From Deltaproteobacteria bacterium (GTDB lineage: Bacteria > Desulfobacterota > Binatia > UTPRO1), in contig JADLHM010000115.1 in assembly GCA_020848745.1 (NCBI GenBank), forward strand, positions 1-50,848: a DNA stretch of 50,848 bases. The letters run 5' to 3'. A program made the position numbers and the translations under genes. The notes beneath the pieces are model-generated. The model was not told where the DNA came from and searched no databases. It saw only the letters and a list, made by a program, of their open reading frames with translations. Shown in pieces: positions 25,655-34,795 of this stretch; positions within the stretch are counted from its first letter, which is position 1, and every line of letters begins with the position of its first letter.

Positions 25655-27229
25655 ATGACCCTTCGCGCCCCGCAGGTGATGGTTGCCGTGCTTCTGCTGC
25701 TCGTATCCGTTTCGGCGCGCGCCGATTTCCCTCCCGGATTCCTCTGGGGAACCGCGATCAGCGGCTTCCAGACGGAGGCGGGCGGGGTGCCCGCGAACGG
25801 TGATCCCGGGTCCGACTGGTGGGTGTGGGTCCACGATCCGACCAACATCACGAGCGACTTCGTGAGCGGCGATCTTCCCGAGAACGGTCCCGGCTTCTGG
25901 GATCGTTATCCCGGCGACTTGAAGCTCGCGCAGAAGCGCTTGCGCAACAACGCCTTCCGACTCGGCATCGAGTGGAGCCGGATCTTCCCGAGTTCCACGG
26001 CGGGCGTCGACGCGAGCGGCGGCATCACGCTCCCGGTGCTCCAGCAGCTCGACGCGCTCGCCGATCAGACGGCGGTCGGGCGCTACCGCGCCGTCTTCGA
26101 CGAGATCCGCGCGCGCGGGCTCACGCCCTTCGTGACCCTCGTCCACTTCACGTTGCCGCTCTGGATTCACGACCCGATCGCGGCGCGCGACGCGCTCGCC
26201 GGCACCGATCCCAGTGCTCCGCCGCCGAGCGGGTTCGGACCGGCGGGGTGGCTCGACGCCGCGACCGTCCCGGAGCTCGCGAAGTACGCGGCGTACGTCG
26301 CGTGGAAATTCGGCGACCAGATCGACTTCTGGACGCCGCTGAACGAGCCGATCGTCGTCGCGGTGAGCGGCTACGCGAACATTCCCGGCGCGCTGGCGGC
26401 GTACTTCCCTCCGGGGGCGTTCAGCTTCTCGGGAGCGCTCGCCGTCATCCTGAACGAGGTCGCCGGCCACGCGGCGGCCTACGACGCGGTGAAGCTCTGG
26501 GACACCGTGGACGCGGACGGCGATGCCGATCCCGCGCGCATCGGCCTGGTCCACAACATGGTCTATTTCGTACCCCAGCGCGCGGGGCAGGCGGTCGACA
26601 TCACGGCCGCGCAGCACGCCGATTACATCTACAACCGGGTCTGGCTGAACGCGACGATCCACGGCGACGTGGACGCGAACGTGAACGGCGCGATCGATTC
26701 CGGCGAGCACCACCCGGAGTACGTCGGCAAGGCAGACTTCATCGGCGTCAACTACTATTTCCGCGGGAAGGCGCTCGGCCTCGGCGGGCCGGTGACGCCG
26801 GTGGTGCCGCTCTTCGACTTCTTGCCGACCACCGCCTTCGAGAACTGCCAGCCCGGATGCAGCGACCTCGGATGGGAGACGTTCCCGGAAGGGTTGCGGG
26901 TCGTCCTGAACACCGCCGCGGGCTACGGGCTCCCGCTCTACGTGACCGAGAACGGCATGGCCGACGCAGACGACCAACAGCGGCGCGGCTACCTCGTGAA
27001 CCATCTCCGGGTCGTCGAGGAGGAGATCACGAACGGGCTCGACGTCCGCGGCTACTTCCACTGGTCGCTCGTCGACAACTTCGAGTGGGCGCTCGGTCTC
27101 GCCCCGAGGTTCGGGCTCTTCGGCTACGACCCGGTCAAGCAGCGGCGCAAGCTCCGCCGGAGCGGGCAGATCTACGCCCGCATCATCAAGAAGAACACGG
27201 TGCCGCAGCAGCTGCGCGACCGCTACTGA
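25655..27229 (+). CDS. Secreted glycoside hydrolase family 1 (beta-glucosidase-like)
   Basis: A 524-residue GH1 enzyme. Unlike most bacterial GH1 it carries a signal peptide (MVAVLLLLVSVSARA). The N-terminal signature FPPGFLWGTAISGFQTEAG, acid/base E231 in TPLNEP and nucleophile E432 in LYVTENG are intact; FHWSLVDNFEWALG near the end forms the aglycone side. DADGDADP near 290 is an Asp-rich insert that could bind calcium. Retaining hydrolysis of beta-glycosides is the family reaction; substrate unknown. GAGGAGG precedes ATG 25655. Divergent from the SnoaL operon. Confidence 0.93.
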   Translation: MTLRAPQVMVAVLLLLVSVSARADFPPGFLWGTAISGFQTEAGGVPANGDPGSDWWVWVHDPTNITSDFVSGDLPENGPGFWDRYPGDLKLAQKRLRNNAFRLGIEWSRIFPSSTAGVDASGGITLPVLQQLDALADQTAVGRYRAVFDEIRARGLTPFVTLVHFTLPLWIHDPIAARDALAGTDPSAPPPSGFGPAGWLDAATVPELAKYAAYVAWKFGDQIDFWTPLNEPIVVAVSGYANIPGALAAYFPPGAFSFSGALAVILNEVAGHAAAYDAVKLWDTVDADGDADPARIGLVHNMVYFVPQRAGQAVDITAAQHADYIYNRVWLNATIHGDVDANVNGAIDSGEHHPEYVGKADFIGVNYYFRGKALGLGGPVTPVVPLFDFLPTTAFENCQPGCSDLGWETFPEGLRVVLNTAAGYGLPLYVTENGMADADDQQRRGYLVNHLRVVEEEITNGLDVRGYFHWSLVDNFEWALGLAPRFGLFGYDPVKQRRKLRRSGQIYARIIKKNTVPQQLRDRY

Positions 27230-27253
27230 GCGTCGCCGGTCCGGTGCACGGGG

Positions 27254-28465
27254 TTACGGGACGATCTGGCCGGCGAGCGCGAAGAGGTTCGTCAGCAAGA
27301 GCTGCGTGCCCGGGCTGCCGTTCCCGGCGAGGTCGCCGTCGGCGAGGAAGACGGTGAACACGCCCGAAGCGTAGGCGGGAGCGCTGATGTTCGCGGGGGC
27401 GTCGGTGACCTGCACGATGACGTTCTTTTTGAGGTCGTAGGAGTAGAGCTCCGGACCGACGCTGGAGTTGTTGAGCAGATCGTCGGGGGACAGGAACGCG
27501 ACGGCGTGGCCGTTGCTCGACATGGACGGGGAGGTGCTGCTGCCGCCGGGCGAAGTGGTGAGCTGGCGGAGCGTCGCTTTGTTGCGTCGATAGAGGAAGA
27601 GCTGCGTGCCGCCAGTCGCGAGGCCGGTGAGATCCGCCTCGGACTCGAACACGAGCCGACCGCCGTCGCGCGTCACCGTCGGAGTGCGGGAGGCCCCGGG
27701 CCCGTGGCTCACGATCGAAAGTCCCTGACCGCGGTTGTCGTACAGGTAGATCTGGTTCTCGGTCTGGCCGATGTTCAGGAGATCCGCATCCGATTGGAAG
27801 TAGATGAACTTACCGCTGTTGCTGGTGACGGCGTTGCGGTTGTTGCCGGTCTTGTTGGTGAGCTGGGTGAGGCCGGCGTTGCCGCTCGCCGCACAGGGAA
27901 ACGGGCACCCGAGCAGCGCCTTGCGGAGATCGAGGCGGTAGATCTGCGTGCCGCCCGCGCCGCTGCCGAAGAAGTCGGCCGCCGACTCGAAGACGACGAC
28001 CCGCTCGCCGTCGTCGATCCTGGCGTTCGTGCTGTCGCCGCTGCCGTTCGTCAACTGATGATGCGCGCCCGTGTGGCGATCGAGCAGCATGAGCTGGCGC
28101 GCCCCGATGCCGCCGAGCCGGGCGTCGTACACGACCGTGACTGCTTTCCGACCGGTACGCCCGCGCTGATTGTCGTCGGCGGCGGCGGTGGTGAGCTGGG
28201 TGAGCGCGAGGACTCCCTGGACGTCGCGGGTCTGAAGATCGAACAGGAAGATCTGCCGGCCGGTGCTGCCATTGGCCAGGAGATCGGCATCGCTGTCGAA
28301 GAGGACATAGCGAAGGCCGCCCCAGGACGGATTCCGGATCGTGCCGGGGTCGTTTCCGACCGGCGGAATCTGCACGAGCGGCGGCGTGATGTAGTGGAAT
28401 GCGGCCACCGGGACGGCGCACAGACCAAGGGCGAGGACCAGCAATAGGCGGACGGCACGAGGCAT
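27254..28465 (-). CDS. Secreted TolB/PD40-like beta-propeller protein
   Basis: A 403-residue exported protein. Signal peptide (LLLVLALGLCAVPVAA), then about seven blades with the recurrent pattern V(V/Y)FxSxADLLxxGxxxxQIYLYD: FESAADFFGSGAGGTQIYRL, FQSDADLLNIGQTENQIYLY, FESEADLTGLATGGTQLFLY and FLSPDDLLNNSSVGPELYSY. Asp/Ser positions fit PD40/WD40-like TolB propellers. No enzymatic motif. ATG 28465 gives the signal peptide; the frame upstream to 28546 is not leader-like. Convergent with GH1 (24 bases). The 200 bases between its start and 28667 hold no gene I can support. Confidence 0.85.
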   Translation of the reverse strand: MPRAVRLLLVLALGLCAVPVAAFHYITPPLVQIPPVGNDPGTIRNPSWGGLRYVLFDSDADLLANGSTGRQIFLFDLQTRDVQGVLALTQLTTAAADDNQRGRTGRKAVTVVYDARLGGIGARQLMLLDRHTGAHHQLTNGSGDSTNARIDDGERVVVFESAADFFGSGAGGTQIYRLDLRKALLGCPFPCAASGNAGLTQLTNKTGNNRNAVTSNSGKFIYFQSDADLLNIGQTENQIYLYDNRGQGLSIVSHGPGASRTPTVTRDGGRLVFESEADLTGLATGGTQLFLYRRNKATLRQLTTSPGGSSTSPSMSSNGHAVAFLSPDDLLNNSSVGPELYSYDLKKNVIVQVTDAPANISAPAYASGVFTVFLADGDLAGNGSPGTQLLLTNLFALAGQIVP

Positions 28466-28667
28466 GGGGGGGCGCTCCGGCGAAGCGAGAGTCCGCCAAG
28501 GATGCCTGAGTGGCTCGGGCGTTGGCAAGCCCCGACTACACGCCAAGACGCATAAGAGAGGAGGTGCGGCCGTGCGTCGTACCAGAGGATCGGCCCAGCG
28601 AGGCTTTCAAGCGGCAAACCCACTGAAAAGCCGATGGTGCCGACGAAGGACGAGCGTGCGGCCCGAC

Positions 28668-28754
28668 TCAGTACGTGAAGGTCGCGTATCCGACGGTGAG
28701 CCCGGCCGCGCCGACGCCGGCCAGGATGCGCTGTCCCCGCCGGAGGCGCGGCAT
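28668..28754 (-). CDS. Possible 28-residue single-span membrane peptide
   Basis: ATG 28754 opens a 28-codon frame with a basic head (MPRLRRGQR) and one hydrophobic stretch (ILAGVGAAGLTVGYATF). It begins 6 bases after the stop of the 84-residue ORF and so lies at the tail of the ABC exporter run. The charge pattern fits a small membrane protein. There is no homology argument, and it could be a chance ORF. Confidence 0.35.
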   Translation of the reverse strand: MPRLRRGQRILAGVGAAGLTVGYATFTY

Positions 28755-28760
28755 TCAGGA

Positions 28761-29015
28761 TCAGAATGCGCTTGCGGCGCGCGCGAGCGCCGCGCGAGCC
28801 GCGTCGACCGCGAGCGCGATCGCGCTCTCCCCGTCGGCCAGCTGGCAGCGCACCTTCGTACCGCCGATGCTCAAGAGGCTCTCGACCTGCGCTACGAGCC
28901 GCGCCAGCTCGGACGGCGGCAACAGCGCCGCATTCTCGGCTCGGATGCGATCCAGAATCCACTGATTCGTGATCGTGCGTGAGAGCAGTCGGTGCTCGAC
29001 GGCGGCGATCAGCAT
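28761..29015 (-). CDS. Hypothetical 84-residue protein after ABC permease
   Basis: A short helical protein with no family I recognise. Visible traits: NQWILDRIRAENAALLPPSE, LVAQVESLLSIGG, and an Ala-rich C-terminus. Codon use is like neighbouring genes (GC-rich third positions). The ATG lies 9 bases after the permease stop at 29025, so it is probably co-transcribed and perhaps coupled to the exporter. Function unknown. Confidence 0.5.
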   Translation of the reverse strand: MLIAAVEHRLLSRTITNQWILDRIRAENAALLPPSELARLVAQVESLLSIGGTKVRCQLADGESAIALAVDAARAALARAASAF

Positions 29016-29024
29016 CGATGCGAT

Positions 29025-31601
29025 TCAGTCTGCGCGGATGCCCTGCAAGATGGGTTCCTGGGTGGCGTAGCGGGCCGCGAAATACCCGGTGGCGAGCGTC
29101 ATGAGGAGGACGATGCCAACCGACAGGGCAACCGTCGAGAGCGCAACGTGAAAATCGAGGTCATACCCGAGGAGGTAGCGGTAGTTGATGGCCACCCACA
29201 TCCACGACGTGATGAGGCCGACGGGGACACCGAGCAGGGTGCCGAGCCCTCCGATCGTGGCGGACTCGAGCACGATCGTCCGCCGCACGGTCCCGTCGTC
29301 GGCGCCGATCACCCGCCAGAGCGCGAGCTCTCGCTGGCGCTCCACGATGCGGGCGAGCAGCAGATCGAAAATCCCTGCGACGGTCACGATGATCACCAAG
29401 AGCTGGATCGCATCCGTGAACGCGAACGCCTCCTTCACCTTGTCGTCGAGGTAGCGGATCACCTGGGGCATCGTGACGATCTTCAGACGGTATCGGGCGC
29501 CGAGGTGCGCGGTGACGGCCTGGCGAACCGCGGCCGGGTCGGCGTTCGGCGTGAGGAAGAGGTGGACCCGGCTCACCCCAGGCTCGAGCCAGCGGGTGGT
29601 GAGGACGTTGCGATTCACGATGACGGCGCCGCGGTCGGAGATGTAGTCGCGGACGACGCCGACGATCGGAAGGGTCAACGGCCCCGTCGGCGTGTCGAGC
29701 GTCAACGCGTCGCCGACGTGCAGGTCGAAGCGCTCGGCCATGGCCGACGACACGTTCGCTCCGGTCCCGCTTCGCAGCGCGGCGGCGGCGGCGGCGGGAT
29801 CACCTTCGCGGTACCAGCGCGCACCGTAGCGGCGGGCATCGATGAAGCGCTCTCCGAGCCCGAAGAGCGCCACGCGCTCGTCGCGGAACACTTGTCCGGG
29901 GATCGCTCGCCAGGCCTCGGCCGCAGCGACGCCCGGAACCTCCGACAACCCGACGACGACTTCGGGCGGAAGCGGCGTCTCGAGCCAGCCGCCCTCGGTC
30001 GTGGTCGCGCTCACGACGAGATCCCCCGGTAAGAATCCGCCTTCGCGGTAGTAGCTCGTGACCGAGCGCTGGAAGCTGACGCTCAGCGAGGATACGGTCA
30101 CGGCGAGCGTCAACACACCCGCTACCGCCGCGACGGTGAGCCCGGTTCGCATCGGCGAGCGAAAGACACCCTCGGCGGCCATGCGGCCCGACGCTCCGAA
30201 CGCCCGTGGAAGCAAGAGGGAGAACAGGCGCGCCGACCACGCGACGAGCGGAACCGCGAGCACCACCGCCGACGCGTTCCAGAGGTTCGAGCCGAGATTG
30301 CCCCACGCGAACGACTTGAGGCGTACCTGTGCGTAGAGGGCGATGCCGCTGGCCGCGATCATGGCGCTCCACCAGAGCAGAAGCCGGCGTGAGTCGAAGT
30401 GTCCCGACTCGGTTCGGGTGCGGCCGCGAATGATGTCCGCCGGATCGACGCGGGACATGCGCCGGGCCGCGAAATAGGACGCGAAGCAGGCGGTTCCGAT
30501 GCCGAGCGAGAGGATGGCGGCGACGTGCCGGAGATCGATGGCGAGCGACTCGACCGGGAAACGGAGCTGGAAGATGACCCCCATGGAGTCCGACACCATG
30601 CCCGTCAGCAGGTGCGCGAGGCCGATGCCGTACGCGACCCCCAAGAGCGAGCCGATGCCGCCGAGGAGAGCCGCCTCCAGCATGAGCAAGCGAAACAGGA
30701 CGCCTTCCGTCGCGCCCGTCACGCGCAGCTCGCCCATCACGGCGGCCCGCCGTACGGCACCCGTCGACGTGGTGTTGTAGATGATGAAGACGCCGACCAC
30801 GAGGCAGAGGGCGCTCAGCCCCGTCAACATCGCCTGGAAGGCGCTGACGATGCGTTCGTAGTTGGCACTGCGCTGCTCCGGACGGGAAACGCTCAGGGTC
30901 TCCGGCACGACCGAAGCCACGCGTTTCTGCACGTCGGTCACGCTCTTGTCCGGAGCGACGACGACGTCGATCTGATCGACCCGCCCCGTCTTGTCGAGCA
31001 ACATCTGCGCCGCCGGCAGATCCATGACGGCGAGGGCGCCGTCGAGCGCGGCGGCGAGGCCATGGACCTCGAGCAGCCCGGCGACGGTGAGGCTCTCGAG
31101 CCGCGGCGTCGTGACCTGGACGACGTCTCCGACTCGGATGCCGTGCCGTTCAGCGAAGGCCGTCGTCAGGAGGAGTGCGCGCGGATCGGCCAAGCGGCGC
31201 AGGATGTCAGCTCGGTTCGCGGGATCGATCTGGTAGCGCTGGAGCTCCTCCTCGGCCGTCAGGTCGGCACCGAAGAGCTGGAGCGCGTCGTCCGGATCCT
31301 TGGCGAGCGCGATCGTGCCGCGGACGAGCGGGACGGAGGCGACGACGTCCTCGACGCCCCGGACCTGTTCCACGAGGGACTCGGGGAACCCGACCTCCCC
31401 GACCCCGAGCGTCACCTGGAGTTGCGCGGGTCCGGCCATCAAGTCGATCGTCCGCTGGAAGTTCGCGAGGACGCTCGTGTTGATGATGTTGATCGCGACG
31501 ATCAAGGAGACGCCGGTCGCGATCCCGCCGACCACCAGCAGTGTTCGCCCCCAGCTGGCGCGAAGCTGCGGGTAGCTGATCAGGCGGAGAAGACGCAGCA
31601 C
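29025..31601 (-). CDS. ABC transporter permease, FtsX/LolC-E or YbbP type
   Basis: An 858-residue inner-membrane permease with two FtsX-MacB units. TM1 (LLVVGGIATGVSLIVAINII) is followed by a large periplasmic domain, three helices (LCLVVGVFIIYNTT, ALLGGIGSLLGVAYGIG, AILSLGIGTACFASYFAAR), a second TM group with another periplasmic domain, and a final trio (IQLLVIIVTVAGIFDLLLARI, GGLGTLLGVPVGLITSW, VGIVLLMTLATGYFAARY). Such permeases work with a LolD-like ATPase to extract or export lipoproteins, lipids or peptides. GTG 31601 (MLRLLRLISYPQLRAS) is the start; no strong ribosome site is visible. It lies 95 bases after its ATPase gene. Confidence 0.92.
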   Translation of the reverse strand: MLRLLRLISYPQLRASWGRTLLVVGGIATGVSLIVAINIINTSVLANFQRTIDLMAGPAQLQVTLGVGEVGFPESLVEQVRGVEDVVASVPLVRGTIALAKDPDDALQLFGADLTAEEELQRYQIDPANRADILRRLADPRALLLTTAFAERHGIRVGDVVQVTTPRLESLTVAGLLEVHGLAAALDGALAVMDLPAAQMLLDKTGRVDQIDVVVAPDKSVTDVQKRVASVVPETLSVSRPEQRSANYERIVSAFQAMLTGLSALCLVVGVFIIYNTTSTGAVRRAAVMGELRVTGATEGVLFRLLMLEAALLGGIGSLLGVAYGIGLAHLLTGMVSDSMGVIFQLRFPVESLAIDLRHVAAILSLGIGTACFASYFAARRMSRVDPADIIRGRTRTESGHFDSRRLLLWWSAMIAASGIALYAQVRLKSFAWGNLGSNLWNASAVVLAVPLVAWSARLFSLLLPRAFGASGRMAAEGVFRSPMRTGLTVAAVAGVLTLAVTVSSLSVSFQRSVTSYYREGGFLPGDLVVSATTTEGGWLETPLPPEVVVGLSEVPGVAAAEAWRAIPGQVFRDERVALFGLGERFIDARRYGARWYREGDPAAAAAALRSGTGANVSSAMAERFDLHVGDALTLDTPTGPLTLPIVGVVRDYISDRGAVIVNRNVLTTRWLEPGVSRVHLFLTPNADPAAVRQAVTAHLGARYRLKIVTMPQVIRYLDDKVKEAFAFTDAIQLLVIIVTVAGIFDLLLARIVERQRELALWRVIGADDGTVRRTIVLESATIGGLGTLLGVPVGLITSWMWVAINYRYLLGYDLDFHVALSTVALSVGIVLLMTLATGYFAARYATQEPILQGIRAD

Positions 31602-31696
31602 GGAGGGACCATAGGTGGCGTGTCGGCAAGCGTCAAAGCACGGTTTCCGCTGGAGCCGTCCACCCCGACGGCCGCGTGCTCACGCTACCAGCGACG

Positions 31697-32422
31697 TCAA
31701 CCAGCCATGCCTCGCTCGCTCGCCGCCAGCGCCTCGTCGTCCTCGTCGAAGTCCGTCGTGTGCTCGAGCGCACCGTCGACCAGGCGGAGCACCCGCTTTG
31801 CCATCGCCGCGAAGACCGGGTCGTGGGTGACGAGCAGAATGGTCACGCCGAGCCGCTCGTTGAGATCGGCCATGAGATCCATGACGGCGCGGCCGTTGGC
31901 GCGGTCGAGGTTGCCGGTGGGCTCGTCGGCGAGGACGATCGCGGGATTGATGACCAGGGCGCGCGCGATGGCGACCCGCTGCTGCTCGCCGCCGGAGAGC
32001 GTGGTCGGGTGGTGCTTGGCGCGGTGGGCCATCTTCACGAGCTCGAGGGCCTCGACGACGCGCCGGTCGACCTCGCGTTGCGGCACGTTGTCGAGGACGA
32101 GCGGCATGCCGACGTTCTCCTCGGCGGTGAGGAAGGGCAGAAGGTTGAAGGTCTGGAGCACGTACCCGACCCGGCGGCGCCGGAGCTCGGCAGCCTCCTT
32201 GCTGGTCATGCGGGCAACGTCGCGGCCTTCGACGAGGACCGCGCCGCTCGTCGGCGTGGTGAGCCCGGCGATCAGGTGCAGCACGGTGCTCTTGCCCGAG
32301 CCGCTCGGCCCCATGAGCGACCAGAAGTCGCCGCGCTCGATGATGAAGGAGAGATCGTCGACGGCGCGGACGGCGGTGTCGCCGCTGCCGAAGATCTTCG
32401 TGACTTTCCGGAACTCGATCAT
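31697..32422 (-). CDS. ABC transporter ATP-binding protein, LolD/MacB type
   Basis: A 241-residue ATPase. Walker A GPSGSGKST, Q-loop LQTFNLLPFLTAEENV, signature LSGGEQQRVAIARAL, Walker B IVLADEPTGNLD and the H-loop THD are intact, in the order and sequence style of LolD/YbbA/MacB ATPases. It powers the FtsX-type permease encoded downstream. ATG 32422 overlaps the TGA of the tiny PadR-like ORF (ATGA), which fixes this start; the longer frame to 32479 is not conserved. Confidence 0.93.
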   Translation of the reverse strand: MIEFRKVTKIFGSGDTAVRAVDDLSFIIERGDFWSLMGPSGSGKSTVLHLIAGLTTPTSGAVLVEGRDVARMTSKEAAELRRRRVGYVLQTFNLLPFLTAEENVGMPLVLDNVPQREVDRRVVEALELVKMAHRAKHHPTTLSGGEQQRVAIARALVINPAIVLADEPTGNLDRANGRAVMDLMADLNERLGVTILLVTHDPVFAAMAKRVLRLVDGALEHTTDFDEDDEALAASERGMAG

Positions 32423-32574
32423 GCCGAGGCCGAAGCTCCGTAGCGGTCTTGGAGCCGCTTCGCGACCTCGTCGAGCCAAGCGAGCTCGGCGCGGGCCGCA
32501 TAGCCGTGGATGCCTTCCGGGTTGCAGGACACGACGCCGAGAACCGCGTGCTGGATTCCGTGAGAGTGACGCAT
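32419..32574 (-). pseudogene. 51-residue PadR-like regulator remnant (internal deletion)
   Basis: Residues 5-25 (HGIQHAVLGVVSCNPEGIHGY) match the first helices of the PadR winged-helix domain, and residues about 28-45 (ARAELAWLDEVAKRLQ) look like the C-terminal helix of PadR proteins. The recognition helix and wing, about 120 residues, are missing, so DNA binding is not expected. The frame is intact and its stop overlaps the ABC ATPase start. PadR regulators often control such exporters; here the regulator seems lost while the coupling end is kept. Alternative: a real micro-protein. Confidence 0.5.
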
Positions 32575-32770
32575 CGTACGGCTCCAGGGGCCCAACCGAC
32601 CGGAGGCCGACCCCGCTACTGCGTTCGGATTCGACCGTTCCACGCTGCCTCGCGAAGTGTCAACCGAATCCCGCGCGCTCGGGGCTACTTCCTATTCTGG
32701 GCCGGAATGGTCCACGGCGTTCCATGAGGCCCGTACAGCCGAAACCAGTGGATCGTCGCGGCGGTGCGCG

Positions 32771-34093
32771 TCAGGCGTAGTGGGCGCGGACCCAGGCGAG
32801 CGCGGCCTCGCGGTCGGCGAGCGCGCCTTCGAGCTGCTGCTCCTCGACGGCCTGGAGGATTTCGCTGAAGCGCGGGCCGGGCGCGAGGCCGATCGCGATC
32901 AGGTCCCGCCCGGTCACGAGCGCCGGCGGGTGCATCTGCTCGGCGGAGAGGCTCGCGAGCTTCGCGCGGCAGAACTCCCAGTACCGGAGGTCGCCGCTCG
33001 AGGCCGTGGCGTCCATGCGGGCGAGCTCGAGGAGCTCGTCGATGCCGTCCTCGCGCAGGAAACGGGTGAGCGTCGAGCGGCGCATCTGCGGAGCGCTCAC
33101 CAGCCGCAGGTGGTTGCGGACCAGGTACGCGACGCGCTCCCAGACCGCGCGGCTCCGCTTCAGGCGTTGGCAGATCGCGACCGCCATCTCGGCGCCGCGC
33201 TCCGGGTGCCCGTAGAAGGTGATGCGCTCGCTCTCGGCCGTGCTCTTGCGCCCGGCGCAGGAGGGCTTCGCCACGTCGTGCAGGAGGGCGCCGAGCGCGA
33301 GGGTCTCGGTCGGCGCGCGCAGCTGCTCGATCACGAGGAGCGTATGCGTCCAGACGTCGCCTTCGGGGTGATGGATCGGCGTCTGCGCGACCCCCCGCAT
33401 CGCGAGCAGCTCGGGGACGATCGCCGCGAGCAGTCCCGAGGCGTGCAGCAGCTCGAAGCCGCGCCGCGCCGGTCCTTCGCAGAGGATCATGCGGATCTCC
33501 TCGCCGATCCGTTCCCAGGCGATGCGGTCGATGAGCGGCGCCTCGCGGCGGATGGTGTCCCAGGTTCGCGCCTCGATCTCGAAGCCGAGGCGCGCGGCGA
33601 TGCGCACCGCGCGCAGCATCCGGAGCTTGTCCTCGTCGAGTCGGTCGGCGGGGTCGCCGATCGCGCGGACGATGCCGCGGGCGAGATCCTCGCGGCCGCC
33701 GACGTAGTCGATCACGCGTTCCTCGATCGGGTCGAGGAACATCCCGTTGATGGTGAAGTCCCGGCGCGCGGCGTCCTCGCGCGCACTCCCGAACGTCACC
33801 GTGACCGGGTGGCGCGAGTCGAGGTAGACGCCGTCGCGGCGGAAGGTCGCGACCTCGACGCGGTCGGCGCCCGACGGCACCAGCACGACGCCGAACTGGG
33901 CGCCGACCGGGAGGCTGCCGGCGAAGAGCCCGAGCACGCTCGCTGCCGGTGCGTCGGTCGCCACGTCGTAGTCCTTGGGTGTACGCCCGAGCAGCTCGTC
34001 GCGCACGCATCCTCCCGCGAGAAGCGCCTGGAATCCCGCGTCGCGCAGGCGCTGCACGACGGCGACGGCGTTGGCGCGCGCGGGTAAGGACAT
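32771..34093 (-). CDS. CCA-adding enzyme / poly(A) polymerase family nucleotidyltransferase
   Basis: A 440-residue class II tRNA nucleotidyltransferase-type protein. Head motif LLAGGCVRDELLGRTPKDYDVATDA (GG-x3-RD and the DxD-like metal site), RRDFTINGM, the neck RMLRAVRIAARLGF, and an HD domain with GALLHDVAKP. It would repair or build tRNA 3' CCA ends, or tail RNAs; the two activities cannot be separated by eye. ATG 34093 (MSLPARANAVAVV) matches the usual start. The 196 bases before the PadR remnant contain no gene I can support. Confidence 0.92.
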   Translation of the reverse strand: MSLPARANAVAVVQRLRDAGFQALLAGGCVRDELLGRTPKDYDVATDAPAASVLGLFAGSLPVGAQFGVVLVPSGADRVEVATFRRDGVYLDSRHPVTVTFGSAREDAARRDFTINGMFLDPIEERVIDYVGGREDLARGIVRAIGDPADRLDEDKLRMLRAVRIAARLGFEIEARTWDTIRREAPLIDRIAWERIGEEIRMILCEGPARRGFELLHASGLLAAIVPELLAMRGVAQTPIHHPEGDVWTHTLLVIEQLRAPTETLALGALLHDVAKPSCAGRKSTAESERITFYGHPERGAEMAVAICQRLKRSRAVWERVAYLVRNHLRLVSAPQMRRSTLTRFLREDGIDELLELARMDATASSGDLRYWEFCRAKLASLSAEQMHPPALVTGRDLIAIGLAPGPRFSEILQAVEEQQLEGALADREAALAWVRAHYA

Positions 34094-34279
34094 CGGGTCG
34101 GATCATGCATGGCGCCGGAGGGTCGGGCAACGCGCGGTCCGAGGCCTCGGACCCGAACGGCGCCGCGGGGAGCCATCCCCGACCCGCCTGCCTGCTGCCA
34201 CCGATTGCTCTGCCGCGTACAGAAGAAGTGCGATACCACCGCCGCGGCGCCCGTCTTGTGCACTCGGAGCGCGCGTGGC

Positions 34280-34786
34280 ATGTCGCGCGCCATGCGTGCC
34301 GTCCTCGCGCTCGTCCTCGTGCTCCTCGCGCCGCCGCTCGCCGGCGCCCACGTCGTCGTGTTGCCCGCGAAAAGTCAGGCGGGCGGGTGGGAGCGCTATA
34401 CCGTCCTCGTTCCGACCGAGAAGGAGTCGCCGACCGTGCGCGTCGAGGTGCGCCTCCCGAAGGGGATGGACGTCATCGCCGTCGAGGCGAAGCCCGGGTG
34501 GGAAGGCCGCTACGAGCCCTTTCCGATCGGCGCGGCGCGCGTCGAATGGAAGGGCGGGCGCGTTCCGAACGGCGAGTTCGTGAGCTTCGAGTTCCTGGCG
34601 TGGAATCCCACGGCGCCGGGTGACCTGCCCTGGCAGGCGACGCAGTGGTACGAGGACGGATCGAGCGACCGCTGGGGCGCCGCCGGGACCGACGCTCACC
34701 ACGCCTCCCGAACGACGCTCGAGCCCGGCAAGGGCCCGCGGGGCGGCCTGCACCGCCACGCGCCGACCGAGCCCGTCAGGCGCTGA
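34280..34786 (+). CDS. YcnI-like DUF1775 exported protein
   Basis: A 168-residue exported protein. The signal peptide (AVLALVLVLLAPPLAGA) should leave an N-terminal His (HVVVLPAKS), the copper ligand position of the YcnI/DUF1775 family, with the conserved Trp in GWERYTVLVP. The family beta-sandwich follows: PTVRVEVRLPKGMDVIAVEAKPGW and SFEFLAWNPTAPGDLPW. Family members bind Cu(II) and often sit near CopD/CopC; here a CopD-like gene is present, but 24 kb away. ATG 34280 with GGAG 10 bases upstream; ATG 34292 is nearly as good. Confidence 0.85.
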   Translation: MSRAMRAVLALVLVLLAPPLAGAHVVVLPAKSQAGGWERYTVLVPTEKESPTVRVEVRLPKGMDVIAVEAKPGWEGRYEPFPIGAARVEWKGGRVPNGEFVSFEFLAWNPTAPGDLPWQATQWYEDGSSDRWGAAGTDAHHASRTTLEPGKGPRGGLHRHAPTEPVRR

Positions 34787-34795
34787 GTGCGCGGC

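Noticed and set aside
30399..32780. 793-codon plus-strand frame
   Set aside because: Runs antisense through the ABC permease and ATPase, both of which have full motif sets.
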